Below, piece by piece: positions 1-9,072 of a stretch of DNA of 64,000 bases (its first letter is position 1; each line of letters starts with the position of its first letter). The DNA comes from Butyricimonas paravirosa (GTDB lineage Bacteria; Bacteroidota; Bacteroidia; Bacteroidales; Marinifilaceae): NCBI RefSeq assembly GCF_032878955.1, contig NZ_CP043839.1, positions 1,922,001-1,986,000 of the forward strand, read 5' to 3'. Made by a program: the position numbers and the translations under genes. A model generated the notes under the pieces. The model saw only the letters and a program-made list of their open reading frames with translations, was not told the DNA's origin and ran no database searches.

Positions 1-237
1 GTCATCGCTTTGCAGAAACTCCCCGGCAAGCGTGAAGATGTCGCCGCCCTTGCCCAAACCGAAGTCGTACCAGAGCTGTTTCGCCACGTTCACACGGAAA
101 GAGGATGTGCGCTCGCCCCTGTACGGGGCAAGATACCACAGCTCGTTACCGCTCCTTCTGACAGGCTCATGCCCCAGCCGTGCGAGAAAATCCGCAAGCG
201 GCATCCTTCTGACAGCATCTATTTCCGTCCTTTCCAT
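1..237 (-). CDS. traP: TraP DNA primase, N-terminal part (cut by window edge)
   Basis: The minus strand from the ATG at 237 reads MERTEIDAVRRMPLADFLARLG, continuing to LWYLAPYRGERTSSFRV and LWYDFGLGKGGDIFTL without a stop to the window edge. This is the N-terminal layout of CHC2/DnaG-like primases carried by Bacteroides conjugative elements (TraP), which prime the complementary strand of transferred DNA. The conserved 'PYRGERTSSF' and 'DFGLGKGGD' blocks are visible. The cysteines and histidine of a zinc ribbon are not obvious in this piece. It follows traO by 7 nt, so it belongs to the tra operon. The rest of the gene, traQ and the ICE end lie outside the window. Confidence 0.85.
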   Translation of the reverse strand, partial: MERTEIDAVRRMPLADFLARLGHEPVRRSGNELWYLAPYRGERTSSFRVNVAKQLWYDFGLGKGGDIFTLAGEFLQSDD

Positions 238-244
238 GCCCGTG

Positions 245-820
245 TCAGTTGATGATGAACTTGATACCGACCCCGAACTGCGTGTGGAACTTCCGTGTGT
301 CGCCACCCCAAAGGCAACGCTCCCGCAGGTTGGCAAGCAGGGCGATACGGTCTGCCACGTAACACTCCACATCGAGCGTCAGCGCACCGCCGTAGATGAA
401 GGCGTCCCGGTCGTGCAGCGTGGAGCCGTCATGCAGCACCTTCTTCCCCCAATTTACCGCCTCATATCCGGCGAGAGCCGAAGCCCCGGCATAGACGAAA
501 ACAATCTTTCGGGCGTCCGACAGTATCTTGAAGTAATAGCCGCCCTCCGCCGTGAACTGCGCCACGGGTATCTTGGTGTCCTTGTAGGGATTGTTCTTCA
601 ACAGGTATTCGCCACCGAACACCCACTTGTTCCCCTTCTTCGTGTAGGTGGAGAGAGCCGCCCCGAAGCTGTACCCGCCGTCCTTGCCGCCGAGATTGAA
701 GCCGTCCGCCATGTCCGCCCTCACCTCGATGCCCTGCATCTTCGGCAGACACCGCTGGGCGTGCGCCTGCCCTGTAAAAAGGGCAAGCGACGCGATGATT
801 ATTGCGATGTACTTTCTCAT
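245..820 (-). CDS. traO: Conjugal transfer protein TraO
   Basis: 191 residues with a signal peptide (about 1-21, cleavage after AHA). The mature part looks like a small outer-membrane-type beta protein: alternating aromatic strands such as GGYSFGAALSTYTKKG and EGGYYFKILSDARKIVF, ending FGVGIKFIIN. Length and position between traN and traP match the Bacteroidetes TraO family (PF10626). Its precise role in the mating apparatus is not established from sequence; an envelope location is likely. It starts 2 nt after the traN stop, so it is probably translationally coupled. Confidence 0.85.
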   Translation of the reverse strand: MRKYIAIIIASLALFTGQAHAQRCLPKMQGIEVRADMADGFNLGGKDGGYSFGAALSTYTKKGNKWVFGGEYLLKNNPYKDTKIPVAQFTAEGGYYFKILSDARKIVFVYAGASALAGYEAVNWGKKVLHDGSTLHDRDAFIYGGALTLDVECYVADRIALLANLRERCLWGGDTRKFHTQFGVGIKFIIN

Positions 821-822
821 GG

Positions 823-1809
823 TCAGCGTACTTGAAGTTCGTTGATGGTACCCGCGCGTACCAAATCCTCGTTCTCAATCACGAAGGACTGGTGACGGCC
901 GCCGTTCTTCTCGTTCAATTCCACCACGAGGCACTTGTCATCGGGGATGGTGAACTTCGCCATCGTGAAGACCGTGCGCTCGCTCTTTTTGCCCGGCACG
1001 AGGGTGGCGTAGTTCTGCGCGCGGAGCGGCAGAATAATCTGCTCCTGCACGGCAGTACGCTTCGCAACCTTCTTGTCCACGATTTTCCAAGTGATGTAGT
1101 CCACATCGAAAGGCACGTTGCTCTGGTTCTTTATCTCCGTGTGGAAATAAAGCAAGCCGTTGTGCGTGTAGATGCCTTTCAACAGGTATTGGATGCCGAA
1201 ACGCTTGCAGCCGATATGCTTCACCTCGCGCTTGTTCTGTTTGTGGATGGACTTCATGATAAGGCGCACCAGCATCGGGCTTTCGCTGCCCAGCTCTTTC
1301 AGATAGATTTCCTGCGCGTTGTTCGGGCGGTTCACCGTGCTGCCGTCATGGATGAAGTCGCACATCTCCACGTTGAGCAACAGCGGTTCGGCGGCGTACT
1401 TCACGTTGAAGGTGTAGAAACTGCCGTCCTCCGTGATGACGGACATATTCGTTTCGTTGGGAAAATTCCTTACGGTAGCCTTCACACGGATGATGTTCTC
1501 CGCTCCGTCGGCTTTCCCGGCAATCAGGTCGGGCGAGCCTAAATCGACATAGCGCACCTCCGCCGGAAAAATGACGTGGACGGTCTTGTCGTAGGTCACT
1601 TCCAGACCGTACGGCGGTATCATGCGGTCGAAGGTCAGCTTGCGTGACAGCCCGTGATATAGGTCGCCGTCCGCCTCCTTCTGCGGATAGACCTCCTTCG
1701 TCAAGGTCGGTTGTTCACTTCCGTTGGTCGTTTCAACGGTTACATTCTCCTGCGCGTTGGCAGTTATGATGCCCATAGCGAGGGCAAACATGATGATTAC
1801 TTTTCTCAT
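823..1809 (-). CDS. traN: Conjugal transfer protein TraN (VirB9-like, DUF4138)
   Basis: 328 residues with an N-terminal signal peptide (about 1-19, ITANA/Q). It matches the TraN/DUF4138 family, regarded as the VirB9-like outer-membrane core component of Bacteroidetes type IV secretion. The blocks KTVHVIFPAEVRYVDLGSPDLIAGKADGA near residues 70-100 and KQNKREVKHIGCKRFGIQYLLKGIY in the middle are typical. It lies between traM and traO in the tra operon. The ATG directly follows a copy of the leader motif that is complementary to the RteR-like sRNA (1810-1828), so its translation may be individually controlled. Confidence 0.9.
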   Translation of the reverse strand: MRKVIIMFALAMGIITANAQENVTVETTNGSEQPTLTKEVYPQKEADGDLYHGLSRKLTFDRMIPPYGLEVTYDKTVHVIFPAEVRYVDLGSPDLIAGKADGAENIIRVKATVRNFPNETNMSVITEDGSFYTFNVKYAAEPLLLNVEMCDFIHDGSTVNRPNNAQEIYLKELGSESPMLVRLIMKSIHKQNKREVKHIGCKRFGIQYLLKGIYTHNGLLYFHTEIKNQSNVPFDVDYITWKIVDKKVAKRTAVQEQIILPLRAQNYATLVPGKKSERTVFTMAKFTIPDDKCLVVELNEKNGGRHQSFVIENEDLVRAGTINELQVR

Positions 1810-1828
1810 TACTTTTGGATTTTAGTGG
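1810..1828 (-). promoter_or_regulatory. RteR-complementary leader motif upstream of traN
   Basis: Sense reading CCACTAAAATCCAAAAGTA ends one base before the traN ATG. It matches the shared ICE leader motif CCACTAAATCCAAAGTA with two extra A residues. Pairing with the sRNA at 33421-33511 is inferred. Confidence 0.55.
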
Positions 1829-1843
1829 TAATTTTTATTGTTT

Positions 1844-3196
1844 TCAATATTTTTCTTGGTAAAGCATGACCCTGTACCCGGCTTTCAGATGCACCTTGAC
1901 GGTTCGCATCTTTTTGGCGATGTACTGGCTCGTGCCTTGTATCAGCCCCTTGCCCAAGTCGGAGGCGAGCTGCGCCCCGGCATTGGTGGAGATGTTGATG
2001 CTGCTTCCCAGCGAGCCGCCCATGTTGGCGGCGACCTCCCGGACGGCGTTCATCTCCATCGAGTTCGGGATGAAGATGCCGGGCTGTCCGTCCGTGTCAT
2101 AGACCGCAAGCTCCACGGGGATAATCGTGCCGTCGTATTCCAGCGAGGTAATCTCGATGTCGAGCCGCTCACCCTGTATCTTGCCCGTGCCGACCACCAC
2201 CGCACCCCGGGGTATTGTCCTGCCTGCCACCGCCATAGGCTCCAGCAGGCGCAGCCTTACCGTCTGCCCGTCCGTCACGCTCTGCGCCCCATGCACGCAC
2301 GCCGGTATGGTGTTCCTGTCCAATACCTCCGCCGTGCCGACAGCCGTGTTGAAACCCCGGTTGCGTTCCTGCGATAAGGCGGCGACAAACTCCGCGTTAC
2401 TCATAGGCTGTGAGAGTGAAGAAACTACTTGATGCTCCACCTGTCTGATAGGCATTGCCTTGTTCTTCTTCCCTTTCTGCACGGTAGTTGGCTCTGCCCT
2501 CTGTTCCGCCGATGGCTGTCCTCCGTTCTGACCGCCCATGTACTTTGCCGCCAGCTCGTAGGACTTCTCCATAAGAGCCACCTGCTCGTCCATAGAGGAA
2601 GCCTTGCCCCTCTCGCTTTCCAGTTCCGACTCCAGCGATGCGATGCGCTCCAACAATTCGTCCATCTCCGCATTGTCGTTTTTCGGCTGGTCGTAGAAGT
2701 TTCCGAGCGTGGCGTTCAGGTCACGGTAGGCGGCTGCGGAGGACTGGATGGTCTGCGGCGTGGCTGGCTTTGCCCTTTCTTCCTTGCCGCCCGGATTGGC
2801 GAGGTCGAAGTCCACTCCGTTCTCCGTTCCCGCTATCTCGCGGTCGAACATGTCGCCCAGCTGCCCGATGGCACGGTTGCGGCTCTCCTGACGCTCTTCC
2901 ATCTCCCCATGCTCGTAGGCTTTCAGCTTGTCGCCGATAATCTGCCGGTTCGCCTTGTCAGCGTCGGGCATCTCGGTGTTGTATCCGTCCGTTCCCGGCG
3001 GTTGCTCCTTGCCGGAGGACGGGGCGAATATCAGCCACATCGCCCCGATGAACACCAACACCATAGCGGGCAGCACGATCATCTTCTGCCGTTTCAGCCG
3101 TTGCGCCTCTGTCAGCGGTTCGCGCTCCTTTTTCGGTTTCCCCGTTTCGGGAGCAGCTTTGTTCTCTTTCGTCGGTTCATTCTTTGTCTGTTCCAT
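1844..3196 (-). CDS. traM: Conjugal transfer protein TraM (VirB10-like)
   Basis: 450 residues. A charged cytoplasmic N-terminus is followed by one transmembrane helix (about 40-58, KMIVLPAMVLVFIGAMWLIF) and a long periplasmic linker. A predicted coiled coil lies around 175-215 (ELLERIASLESELESERGKA). The C-terminal domain (about 320-450) contains GRTIPRGAVVVGTGKIQGERLDI, typical of the VirB10/TrbI beta-barrel. This family spans the periplasm in type IV secretion. The start overlaps the traL end by 20 nt, and the stop lies 34 nt before traN. Confidence 0.9.
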   Translation of the reverse strand: MEQTKNEPTKENKAAPETGKPKKEREPLTEAQRLKRQKMIVLPAMVLVFIGAMWLIFAPSSGKEQPPGTDGYNTEMPDADKANRQIIGDKLKAYEHGEMEERQESRNRAIGQLGDMFDREIAGTENGVDFDLANPGGKEERAKPATPQTIQSSAAAYRDLNATLGNFYDQPKNDNAEMDELLERIASLESELESERGKASSMDEQVALMEKSYELAAKYMGGQNGGQPSAEQRAEPTTVQKGKKNKAMPIRQVEHQVVSSLSQPMSNAEFVAALSQERNRGFNTAVGTAEVLDRNTIPACVHGAQSVTDGQTVRLRLLEPMAVAGRTIPRGAVVVGTGKIQGERLDIEITSLEYDGTIIPVELAVYDTDGQPGIFIPNSMEMNAVREVAANMGGSLGSSINISTNAGAQLASDLGKGLIQGTSQYIAKKMRTVKVHLKAGYRVMLYQEKY

Positions 3197-3485
3197 ATAA
3201 ATAAGGTGTTAAGTGATTGCCTGTTTCCGCCGGGGTCGGCAGTTCCACCCGTCCGGCGTGTCCCGTTTCCATATGTGAGCCGTCGTTCCTGCCGATGTCA
3301 TAGACGGCTCTGCCGAAGGTGTAAAGGGCAAGCACCGCGAAGGCGGCGAACATCCCCAGCACGATGCGGCGGCGTGTTTCCGGCGGCAAGCCGTCCAGAT
3401 ACCCTTTGAGACTTGCCGCCAAGCGTTTCCGTTTGTCGTGGAGTTTCCAATACATGCCCCACATTGATTTTCTGATACTTTTCAT
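3177..3485 (-). CDS. traL: Conjugal transfer protein TraL (DUF3989)
   Basis: 102 residues. A basic N-terminal half (KSMWGMYWKLHDKRKRLAASLKGYLDGLPPETRRR) precedes one transmembrane helix (about 40-60, IVLGMFAAFAVLALYTFGRAVY) and a short C-terminal tail. Length and place between traK and traM fit TraL/DUF3989 of CTnDOT-type elements. It is a small inner-membrane component of unknown biochemical role. Its 3' end overlaps the traM start by 20 nt, suggesting coupled translation. Confidence 0.85.
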   Translation of the reverse strand: MKSIRKSMWGMYWKLHDKRKRLAASLKGYLDGLPPETRRRIVLGMFAAFAVLALYTFGRAVYDIGRNDGSHMETGHAGRVELPTPAETGNHLTPYLYGTDKE

Positions 3486-3491
3486 GTCCTG

Positions 3492-4115
3492 TTACCGTTT
3501 GATAGTCTGTAAATCCTTGTTCTCAATGATGGTGAAACCCTCGATGGTAAAACCGTTCGGGTTGTCATCCGACCGCGATGCGTTCAGCAGGCGGCAGGTG
3601 GTCACGAGGCTGCGCTCGGTGACGTTGCTCTGCCGGATGATTTTCTGTGTGGCGTAGGTCACGGCACGGTAGGGATAGGCGTTGAAGTCGCACACCACGC
3701 TGTCCACCTTCAGCACTTGGTTGATGTTCCCGGCGATGATGCGGTTGTAGTACCCCTTCTCCGCGAAGTCCGAATAATAGTGGTACACGCTCTTGTCCGC
3801 CAGCAGCAAGGCACGTTTCACGTTGTGTTCAATCGCGCTTTTTTCAGGTGATAGCGTGAAGAACATCTCGTGGAAACGGCGCACATGTTCCCGTGCCTCC
3901 GCCGGGCGGTTCTGCGACAAATCCTGAGACAAGGCGAGCATCAGGCTCTTGCCGTTGTCCAGCACATAGATTTTCTCCCGTTGCTTCTCTGCGAAACGGT
4001 AGGAGTTCCACACGCTCCACACCGTCACCACGGCGCACAGCGAGAGGAAGACGATACCGAACAGGCGTATCTGCCTGAACGACGATTCGATGTTTCTAAG
4101 TGATTTGAATTCCAT
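3492..4115 (-). CDS. traK: Conjugal transfer protein TraK (VirB8-like)
   Basis: 207 residues: short cytoplasmic tail, one transmembrane helix (about 15-38, RLFGIVFLSLCAVVTVWSVW), then a periplasmic domain of about 165 residues. The FRQIRLFGIVFLSLCAVVTV opening and the 'YSDFAEKGYYNRIIAGNINQVLKVDSV' block are characteristic of Bacteroidetes TraK, a likely VirB8-type scaffold. It sits between traJ and traL with short spacers (31 and 6 nt) in the tra operon. Confidence 0.9.
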   Translation of the reverse strand: MEFKSLRNIESSFRQIRLFGIVFLSLCAVVTVWSVWNSYRFAEKQREKIYVLDNGKSLMLALSQDLSQNRPAEAREHVRRFHEMFFTLSPEKSAIEHNVKRALLLADKSVYHYYSDFAEKGYYNRIIAGNINQVLKVDSVVCDFNAYPYRAVTYATQKIIRQSNVTERSLVTTCRLLNASRSDDNPNGFTIEGFTIIENKDLQTIKR

Positions 4116-4146
4116 TTATATTTTCCAATTTATGATTGCACATTGA

Positions 4147-5151
4147 TTATTTCAGCAATTTGCCGACACGTCCGACTGCGTTTCCTGCGGCTGCACCCGC
4201 CACGCTGCCCGCCATGCTTCCGGCTCGTCCCGCCATCTGGTTCACGTTGCGACCGTAACCGCCCATGCCTCCGGCTTGGATAATCCAGCCCGCAACGGTG
4301 GGAATGGTAAAGTAGCCGATGATGCCGATGCAGAGGAATACGATATACACCCCGTCGCTCGAATCCAGCGAGAAGTTCGGGTCTGCCTGCATCCGCTCGA
4401 TGTCGTTTTGCAGCATCAGAACCTGTATCTTCGCCAGTATGGTGCTGAACATGTCCGATACCGGTAGCCACAGATAGACCTGTATATAGCGGCATATCCA
4501 CTGCGTGAGCGTGTTTTGGAAACCGTCCCATACCGACAGGGCGAAGGCTATCGGACCGAGAATCGCCAGCACCACGAGAAAGAAGGTGCGGACGGTGTCT
4601 ATCACGAGGGCGGCGGCTTGGAACAGCAGTTCGAGTATCTCGCGGAAGAAGTCGCGGATGCTCTTCTTCATGTTGTACATTCCCCGGTCGATATACATTC
4701 CCGCCATCGTCACCATGTCGGAGGGCGACCAGCCGAGTTCCTCCAGTTGCTTGTCAAATTCCTCGTTGGACACGAGGTAGGCGGTTTCGGGGTTGCGTAC
4801 CATCGCCTCGTATTCCAGTTTGTCCTTCTGCTCCCGGTATCGGTTCATGTCCAGCGTTTCCGCCTCCAGCATCTTTGCCGTGCCCTGTACGACGGGTGAG
4901 AGGATGCTGTTTATCGTGCCCAGCACCACAGTCGGGAAGAACATGATGCACAGACCGATGGCAAAAGGACGGAGCATCGGGAATACGTCTATCGGTTCAG
5001 CTCTCGCCAGCGACTGCCATACCCGGTAGGCGACGTAGAACAGCGCACCCAGCCCGGCGATGCCTTTCGCCACACCAGCCATGTCCCCACACAGCGGCAT
5101 CATCTGCTCATAAAGTGAACGTAAAATCTGATGAAGGTTGTCGAACTTCAT
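4147..5151 (-). CDS. traJ: Conjugal transfer protein TraJ (VirB6-like polytopic membrane protein)
   Basis: 334 residues with several hydrophobic segments, for example VAKGIAGLGALFYVAYRVW, FAIGLCIMFFPTVVLGTI, LVIDTVRTFFLVVLAILGPIAFAL and VYIVFLCIGIIGYFTIPTVAGWII. The Gly/Ala/Met-rich tail (AGRAGSMAGSVAGAAAGNAVG) is typical of TraJ in this family. It is the inner-membrane channel subunit corresponding to VirB6. It starts 3 nt after the traI stop, which indicates tight co-translation. Confidence 0.9.
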   Translation of the reverse strand: MKFDNLHQILRSLYEQMMPLCGDMAGVAKGIAGLGALFYVAYRVWQSLARAEPIDVFPMLRPFAIGLCIMFFPTVVLGTINSILSPVVQGTAKMLEAETLDMNRYREQKDKLEYEAMVRNPETAYLVSNEEFDKQLEELGWSPSDMVTMAGMYIDRGMYNMKKSIRDFFREILELLFQAAALVIDTVRTFFLVVLAILGPIAFALSVWDGFQNTLTQWICRYIQVYLWLPVSDMFSTILAKIQVLMLQNDIERMQADPNFSLDSSDGVYIVFLCIGIIGYFTIPTVAGWIIQAGGMGGYGRNVNQMAGRAGSMAGSVAGAAAGNAVGRVGKLLK

Positions 5152-5154
5152 AGG

Positions 5155-5784
5155 CTACCAGTATCTTTCGTTCATGTTCCCGTACAGCCCCATGATGCGG
5201 TCGAGGTCGTTCTTCTTTTTCGCACGCAGGTAACTCACGGAGATGTTCTTGTTCGTGTAGTAGCTCACGAGGTTGCGGTAACGCTTCATCTTCGAGTGGC
5301 AGCGTTCCACCACGTCCATGCGCTCCTTGTCGGTCATGGAGAGCGTGGTGATGTTCACCACGTTCCTGAGTTCCGTCAACACTTCGTTGCTTTCCTCCAG
5401 CAGTTTCGTGTAGCCGAAAGCGATTGCGGAAAGCTCTTCGGGTCTGAAATTCCCGTCACGGAGCATCCGTTGGAAACTGTTCACATAGATGTCTGTGATG
5501 TCGCCCACCATCAGGATGGTCTGCTGCACCTTGCGGGCGTCCTTGACCAGATTGTTCACCGATTTGAGGGCATCGTAATACTTCTTGCCCTGCTGATAGA
5601 TTTTCACCGTCTCCTGAAAGTTGCTCACCATGTTCGTGGCGGTCTTGGAGGTATGGATGATGTTTTTGGAGGCATTGATGATGCCCTGCGCTAGATTGCC
5701 CGGATCGCTTACGACCCACTGTGCGCTTGCCCTGCCCGCGAAAAGCAGGCACAGGCAGATAATCATTGTTATTCTTGTTCTCAT
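5155..5784 (-). CDS. traI: Conjugal transfer protein TraI (DUF4141)
   Basis: 209 residues with a signal peptide (about 1-21, AGRASA/Q). The mature domain is helix-rich (NIIHTSKTATNMVSNFQETVKIYQQGKKYYDALKSV). This resembles VirB5-like helical secreted components; the family is DUF4141/TraI of Bacteroides elements and is not a relaxase. It precedes traJ by 3 nt. A leader-motif copy lies 2 bases upstream of the ATG (5787-5804). Confidence 0.88.
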   Translation of the reverse strand: MRTRITMIICLCLLFAGRASAQWVVSDPGNLAQGIINASKNIIHTSKTATNMVSNFQETVKIYQQGKKYYDALKSVNNLVKDARKVQQTILMVGDITDIYVNSFQRMLRDGNFRPEELSAIAFGYTKLLEESNEVLTELRNVVNITTLSMTDKERMDVVERCHSKMKRYRNLVSYYTNKNISVSYLRAKKKNDLDRIMGLYGNMNERYW

Positions 5785-5786
5785 GT

Positions 5787-5804
5787 TACTTTGGATTTTA
5801 GTGG
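5787..5804 (-). promoter_or_regulatory. RteR-complementary leader motif upstream of traI
   Basis: Sense reading CCACTAAAATCCAAAGTA, 2 nt before the traI ATG. It differs from the shared motif by one extra A. Confidence 0.6.
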
Positions 5805-5807
5805 TTG

Positions 5808-6188
5808 TTATTCTTCGGTCGGATGTCCCGGCTGCGGCTTCACCCGCACATAGTCCCCGTTTGGCGAGAAAGTCAGCACATCCGTGGCCTCGTTGTAGGA
5901 CACGTCGATGCGGAAGCCGGTGTTCATGAACAGGTTGCCGTTCTCCTCCTGCAAGAGATAGGTTTCCGGCTTGAGCTTGCGGCGCAGACCGCTACGACGG
6001 AACACCGTCACTTTGTAGGCTTCGCCCTCCTTGTAGATAAGCACGTCAGGTTTTCCCTCCACGCTCTCCCAGTTCCCGCACAGCATGTCGCGGCGGTTGT
6101 CGGCCACGTCGCAGGATTGCAGCATCATGACCGCCAATCCGATAAGGCACTTGCTGACTTGCAGCATTTTCACTTTTGGTAAATTCAT
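5808..6188 (-). CDS. traH: TraH-position lipoprotein (DUF3876)
   Basis: 126 residues. The N-terminus (KCLIGLAVMMLQSCD) forms a lipoprotein signal with a lipobox ending at Cys near residue 26, so outer- or inner-membrane anchoring is likely. The mature part (WESVEGKPDVLIYKEGEAYKVTVF, ending FSPNGDYVRVKP) looks like a small beta-rich lipocalin-like domain, as in DUF3876. It is placed between traG and traI, the position of traH in CTnDOT; the symbol rests on position. The start may be at an internal Met (MLQVSK). Confidence 0.7.
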   Translation of the reverse strand: MNLPKVKMLQVSKCLIGLAVMMLQSCDVADNRRDMLCGNWESVEGKPDVLIYKEGEAYKVTVFRRSGLRRKLKPETYLLQEENGNLFMNTGFRIDVSYNEATDVLTFSPNGDYVRVKPQPGHPTEE

Positions 6189-6228
6189 ACGCGTTTTTCT
6201 TTTTTGGTTGATACATTCTGTTTTTTAG

Positions 6229-8733
6229 TTATTCCTTGTTTCTCCGCCTTTCGGCAAGCTGCCGGATGGCGGCTTCGATGTCGTCGCCCAGCTTCTCCGC
6301 CAGACGGTAAACCTCCACTTTTTCCGTTTCCTCGGTGGTGTACGCCAGATACTCTTCCGCGCTGACCTCCGTGGCATAGACCGCCGACTGCGTGCCGCCC
6401 AAGCCTATCCACACCTCCTTGTAGAGCCGTGAAGGGTTGTTCGCCATGTTGATGGAGAGTATCTGCGACTTCTCCTTTTCCGTCAGTCCGAGCAACGCCT
6501 GTATCTGGTCGAACTTGTTCATATATTTCCTTTGGTCAAGCAGGATTTTACAATCCGAGTTGTTGATAATGCTCTCTTTGACCACCGGAGAACTGATAAT
6601 GTCGTCCACCTCCTGCGTCACCACGATTGCCTCGCCGTAATATTTTCTGACCGTCTTATACATATAGCGCAGATATTCAGCCATGTTCGCCGATGAGAGG
6701 GCCTTCCAAGCCTCTTCCACGATAAGCTGTTTCCGCACGCCTTTCAGCCGCCGCATCTTGTTGATGAAGGCTTCCATGATGATGATGGTCACGACGGGGA
6801 ACAGTTCGCGGTTTTCTTTAATCGAATCTATCTCGAAGACGATGAACCGCTTGCCGAGCAGGTCGATGTTCTCCGTGGAGTTGAGCAGGAAATCGTAACG
6901 CCCGCCCCGGTAATACTGCCGCATGGTGGTGAGCATGTTGTCGATGTTGAAGTCGGACTTCTCCACCTTGATGTCACGCTGTGCCAGTTCCTTGCGGTAG
7001 TCGTCACGCATATACTCGTAGAAGGTGTTGAACGACGGCACGATGCTACGGTCGGATTGGATGCGCTCAATATAGGCACTCACGGCACTGCCCAGCTCGC
7101 CGCTCTCCGTCTTTGTCACCTTGTCGTCCTCCGACTTCCAGAGCGTCAGCAACAGGGTCTTGATGCTGTCCTTCTTCTCCACGTCGAAGATGTAATCGTC
7201 GGTGTAGAACGGGTTGAAGCTGATGGGCTTATCTTCCGTGTAGGTGAAATACACACCGTCCGCTCCGCCTGTCTTGCGTCGGATCATGCCGCACAAGCCC
7301 TGATAGGAGTTTCCCGTGTCCACCAATACCACATGTGCGCCTTGCTCATAATATTGGCGCACGAGGTGGTTCATGAAGAAAGACTTGCCGCTGCCCGAAG
7401 GACCCAGCACGAACTTGTTGCGGTTGGTCGTGATACCTCGCTTCATGGGCAGGTCGGAGATGTCAAGGTGCAGCGGTTTTCCCGTGAGCCTGTCCACCAT
7501 CTTGATGCCGAAGGGCGAGAGCGAGCTGCGGTAGTTGGTTTCCTCTGTGAACAGGCACACCGCCTGTTCGATGAAGGTGTGGAAACTCTCTTCCGCCGGG
7601 AAGTCCGCCGCATTGCCGGGTATCGCCGCCCAGTAGAGTGTCGGGCAGTCGATGGTGTTGTGGCGCGGCACGCATTCCATGCTTGCCAACTGGCTGCCCA
7701 CGTCGTTCTTGATATGCTTCAGTTCCTCCGCATCGTCGCTCCACGCCATGACGTTGAAGTGTGCCCGTACCGAGGTCAGTCCGTAGGAATGGGCTTCGTT
7801 CAGGTATTGGTCTATCCACTCGCGGTTGATGCTGTTGCTCCTTGAATAGCGAGATAGCGACTGCATGTTACGGGCGGACTTCTCGAACTTCTGCAAGGTT
7901 TCCTCACTGTTGTCTATCAGCACATACTGGTTGTAGATATGGTTGCAGGAGAGCAGAAGCCCCACCGGGGAGGCGAATGACAGTCGGCAGTCACTCCGGT
8001 CGGTGGAGAGCTTCTCGTAACGGGTGTCGGTAGCCACCTTGCCCGGCAGGTCTTCCGCGTCGGAGAGGGTGTGCAGACACAGGCGGTTGTCGCCGATGCG
8101 CATCTCCCTTGCCGAAAGCTCGATGTCCTGCAAGGTGGTGTCACCTTCCGGCATGAGCGAGAAGTAGCGTTCAATAAGTCCCGTCTTTCCCTCAGTACCC
8201 ACAATCTCATCGGTGGAGAGGCGGCGCAGCCTGACAAGCCCGCTGTCGTTCATGATGCGCTCGAACTGTTCGCAGGCTTCCAAGAACTTGGTCGTGGTTT
8301 CCCTGTCCAGCTCCTTCGGGATGATATGTCCCCGGCACAGCGTGCTGAAATTGCTCTGCATCCGGTTACGCTCCTTTGTTGTCTTGGTCAGGTAGAGGTA
8401 GCAGGTGTGTTTCAGGTACGGACGCTCGTTGAAGTGACGCTCGAAAGAGCGGCTTAAAAAGCTCATGTCGTCCTTCTGAAGCTCCGGTTTGTAGCGTTCC
8501 TTGATGAACCAGTCCTGTTTGTGGACGACGGAGTAGTCCGGCAGCACCTTGATAGCCTTGCACCAGCAACTGTGTATCGCCTCGTACTCCGCACCCGTCA
8601 CGGTGTAAAGTTCCGGTAGTTCCACCTCGAAAGCCACCGTGATGTCGGCGTCCTTTGAGATGATGCAGCCATGCTCCACCGCTAAAAGTGGGAACCTGTT
8701 TTCCAGTGTTGTCATTTTCGATGTATTCCTCAT
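6229..8733 (-). CDS. traG: Conjugation ATPase TraG (VirB4-like)
   Basis: 834 residues, the usual size of Bacteroidetes TraG, the VirB4-type ATPase energising pilus and channel assembly. Walker A is VLGPSGSGKSFF (about residue 440), and the Walker B region is QLIVEEAWKAL (about 670). An arginine-rich C-terminal region (VTQEVDDIISSPVVKESIINNSDCKILLDQRK) matches the VirB4 family. The start codon overlaps the traF stop (ATGA). Inner-membrane association is expected through TraF, the VirB3 equivalent upstream. Confidence 0.95.
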   Translation of the reverse strand: MRNTSKMTTLENRFPLLAVEHGCIISKDADITVAFEVELPELYTVTGAEYEAIHSCWCKAIKVLPDYSVVHKQDWFIKERYKPELQKDDMSFLSRSFERHFNERPYLKHTCYLYLTKTTKERNRMQSNFSTLCRGHIIPKELDRETTTKFLEACEQFERIMNDSGLVRLRRLSTDEIVGTEGKTGLIERYFSLMPEGDTTLQDIELSAREMRIGDNRLCLHTLSDAEDLPGKVATDTRYEKLSTDRSDCRLSFASPVGLLLSCNHIYNQYVLIDNSEETLQKFEKSARNMQSLSRYSRSNSINREWIDQYLNEAHSYGLTSVRAHFNVMAWSDDAEELKHIKNDVGSQLASMECVPRHNTIDCPTLYWAAIPGNAADFPAEESFHTFIEQAVCLFTEETNYRSSLSPFGIKMVDRLTGKPLHLDISDLPMKRGITTNRNKFVLGPSGSGKSFFMNHLVRQYYEQGAHVVLVDTGNSYQGLCGMIRRKTGGADGVYFTYTEDKPISFNPFYTDDYIFDVEKKDSIKTLLLTLWKSEDDKVTKTESGELGSAVSAYIERIQSDRSIVPSFNTFYEYMRDDYRKELAQRDIKVEKSDFNIDNMLTTMRQYYRGGRYDFLLNSTENIDLLGKRFIVFEIDSIKENRELFPVVTIIIMEAFINKMRRLKGVRKQLIVEEAWKALSSANMAEYLRYMYKTVRKYYGEAIVVTQEVDDIISSPVVKESIINNSDCKILLDQRKYMNKFDQIQALLGLTEKEKSQILSINMANNPSRLYKEVWIGLGGTQSAVYATEVSAEEYLAYTTEETEKVEVYRLAEKLGDDIEAAIRQLAERRRNKE

Positions 8734-9062
8734 TGTCTTTCTTCCTTTCGTTGTCGTTTGAACAGACGGGTTATCCGCCGCCGGTTGATAAGGTATCGGG
8801 GATGGCTCCGTGCCGCTCCTAATTTCATCAGCCCGTGTTCACCGTACCGGGCGTTCAGCGCGAAGGTCTGCCATACAAGGAGGGAGGACGATGCCGCGCC
8901 GAAGCCGATACATATCCACTGGTCGATACCGACCATGTAGAGGATGACGAACAGGACGAAGAGAGCCAGCAGACCTCCGCAGAAGATGAAGAGGTACTGT
9001 GCCTTCAAGCCCTTGAACTCTACCGGACGGCCGATACCCTTGTTGATTGGGTATTCAGCCAT
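8730..9062 (-). CDS. traF: Conjugal transfer protein TraF (DUF4133, VirB3-like)
   Basis: 110 residues with two adjacent transmembrane segments (about 25-45, YLFIFCGGLLALFVLFVILYM, and about 50-67, WICIGFGAASSSLLVW) and a basic C-terminus (RRRITRLFKRQRKEERQ). Topology, size and position immediately before the VirB4-like TraG identify the VirB3 counterpart. It overlaps traG by 4 nt and follows traE by 10 nt. Confidence 0.9.
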   Translation of the reverse strand: MAEYPINKGIGRPVEFKGLKAQYLFIFCGGLLALFVLFVILYMVGIDQWICIGFGAASSSLLVWQTFALNARYGEHGLMKLGAARSHPRYLINRRRITRLFKRQRKEERQ

Positions 9063-9072
9063 ACATTATTTA

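Noticed and set aside
802..1542. Long plus-strand ORFs opposite tra genes (also 2429-3409, 7057-7845, 28191-29069, 31800-33257, 33667-34863, 35245-36621)
   Set aside because: They are shadows of GC-rich minus-strand genes: His/Arg/Val-rich text, no domains, and complete overlap with genes of known family.
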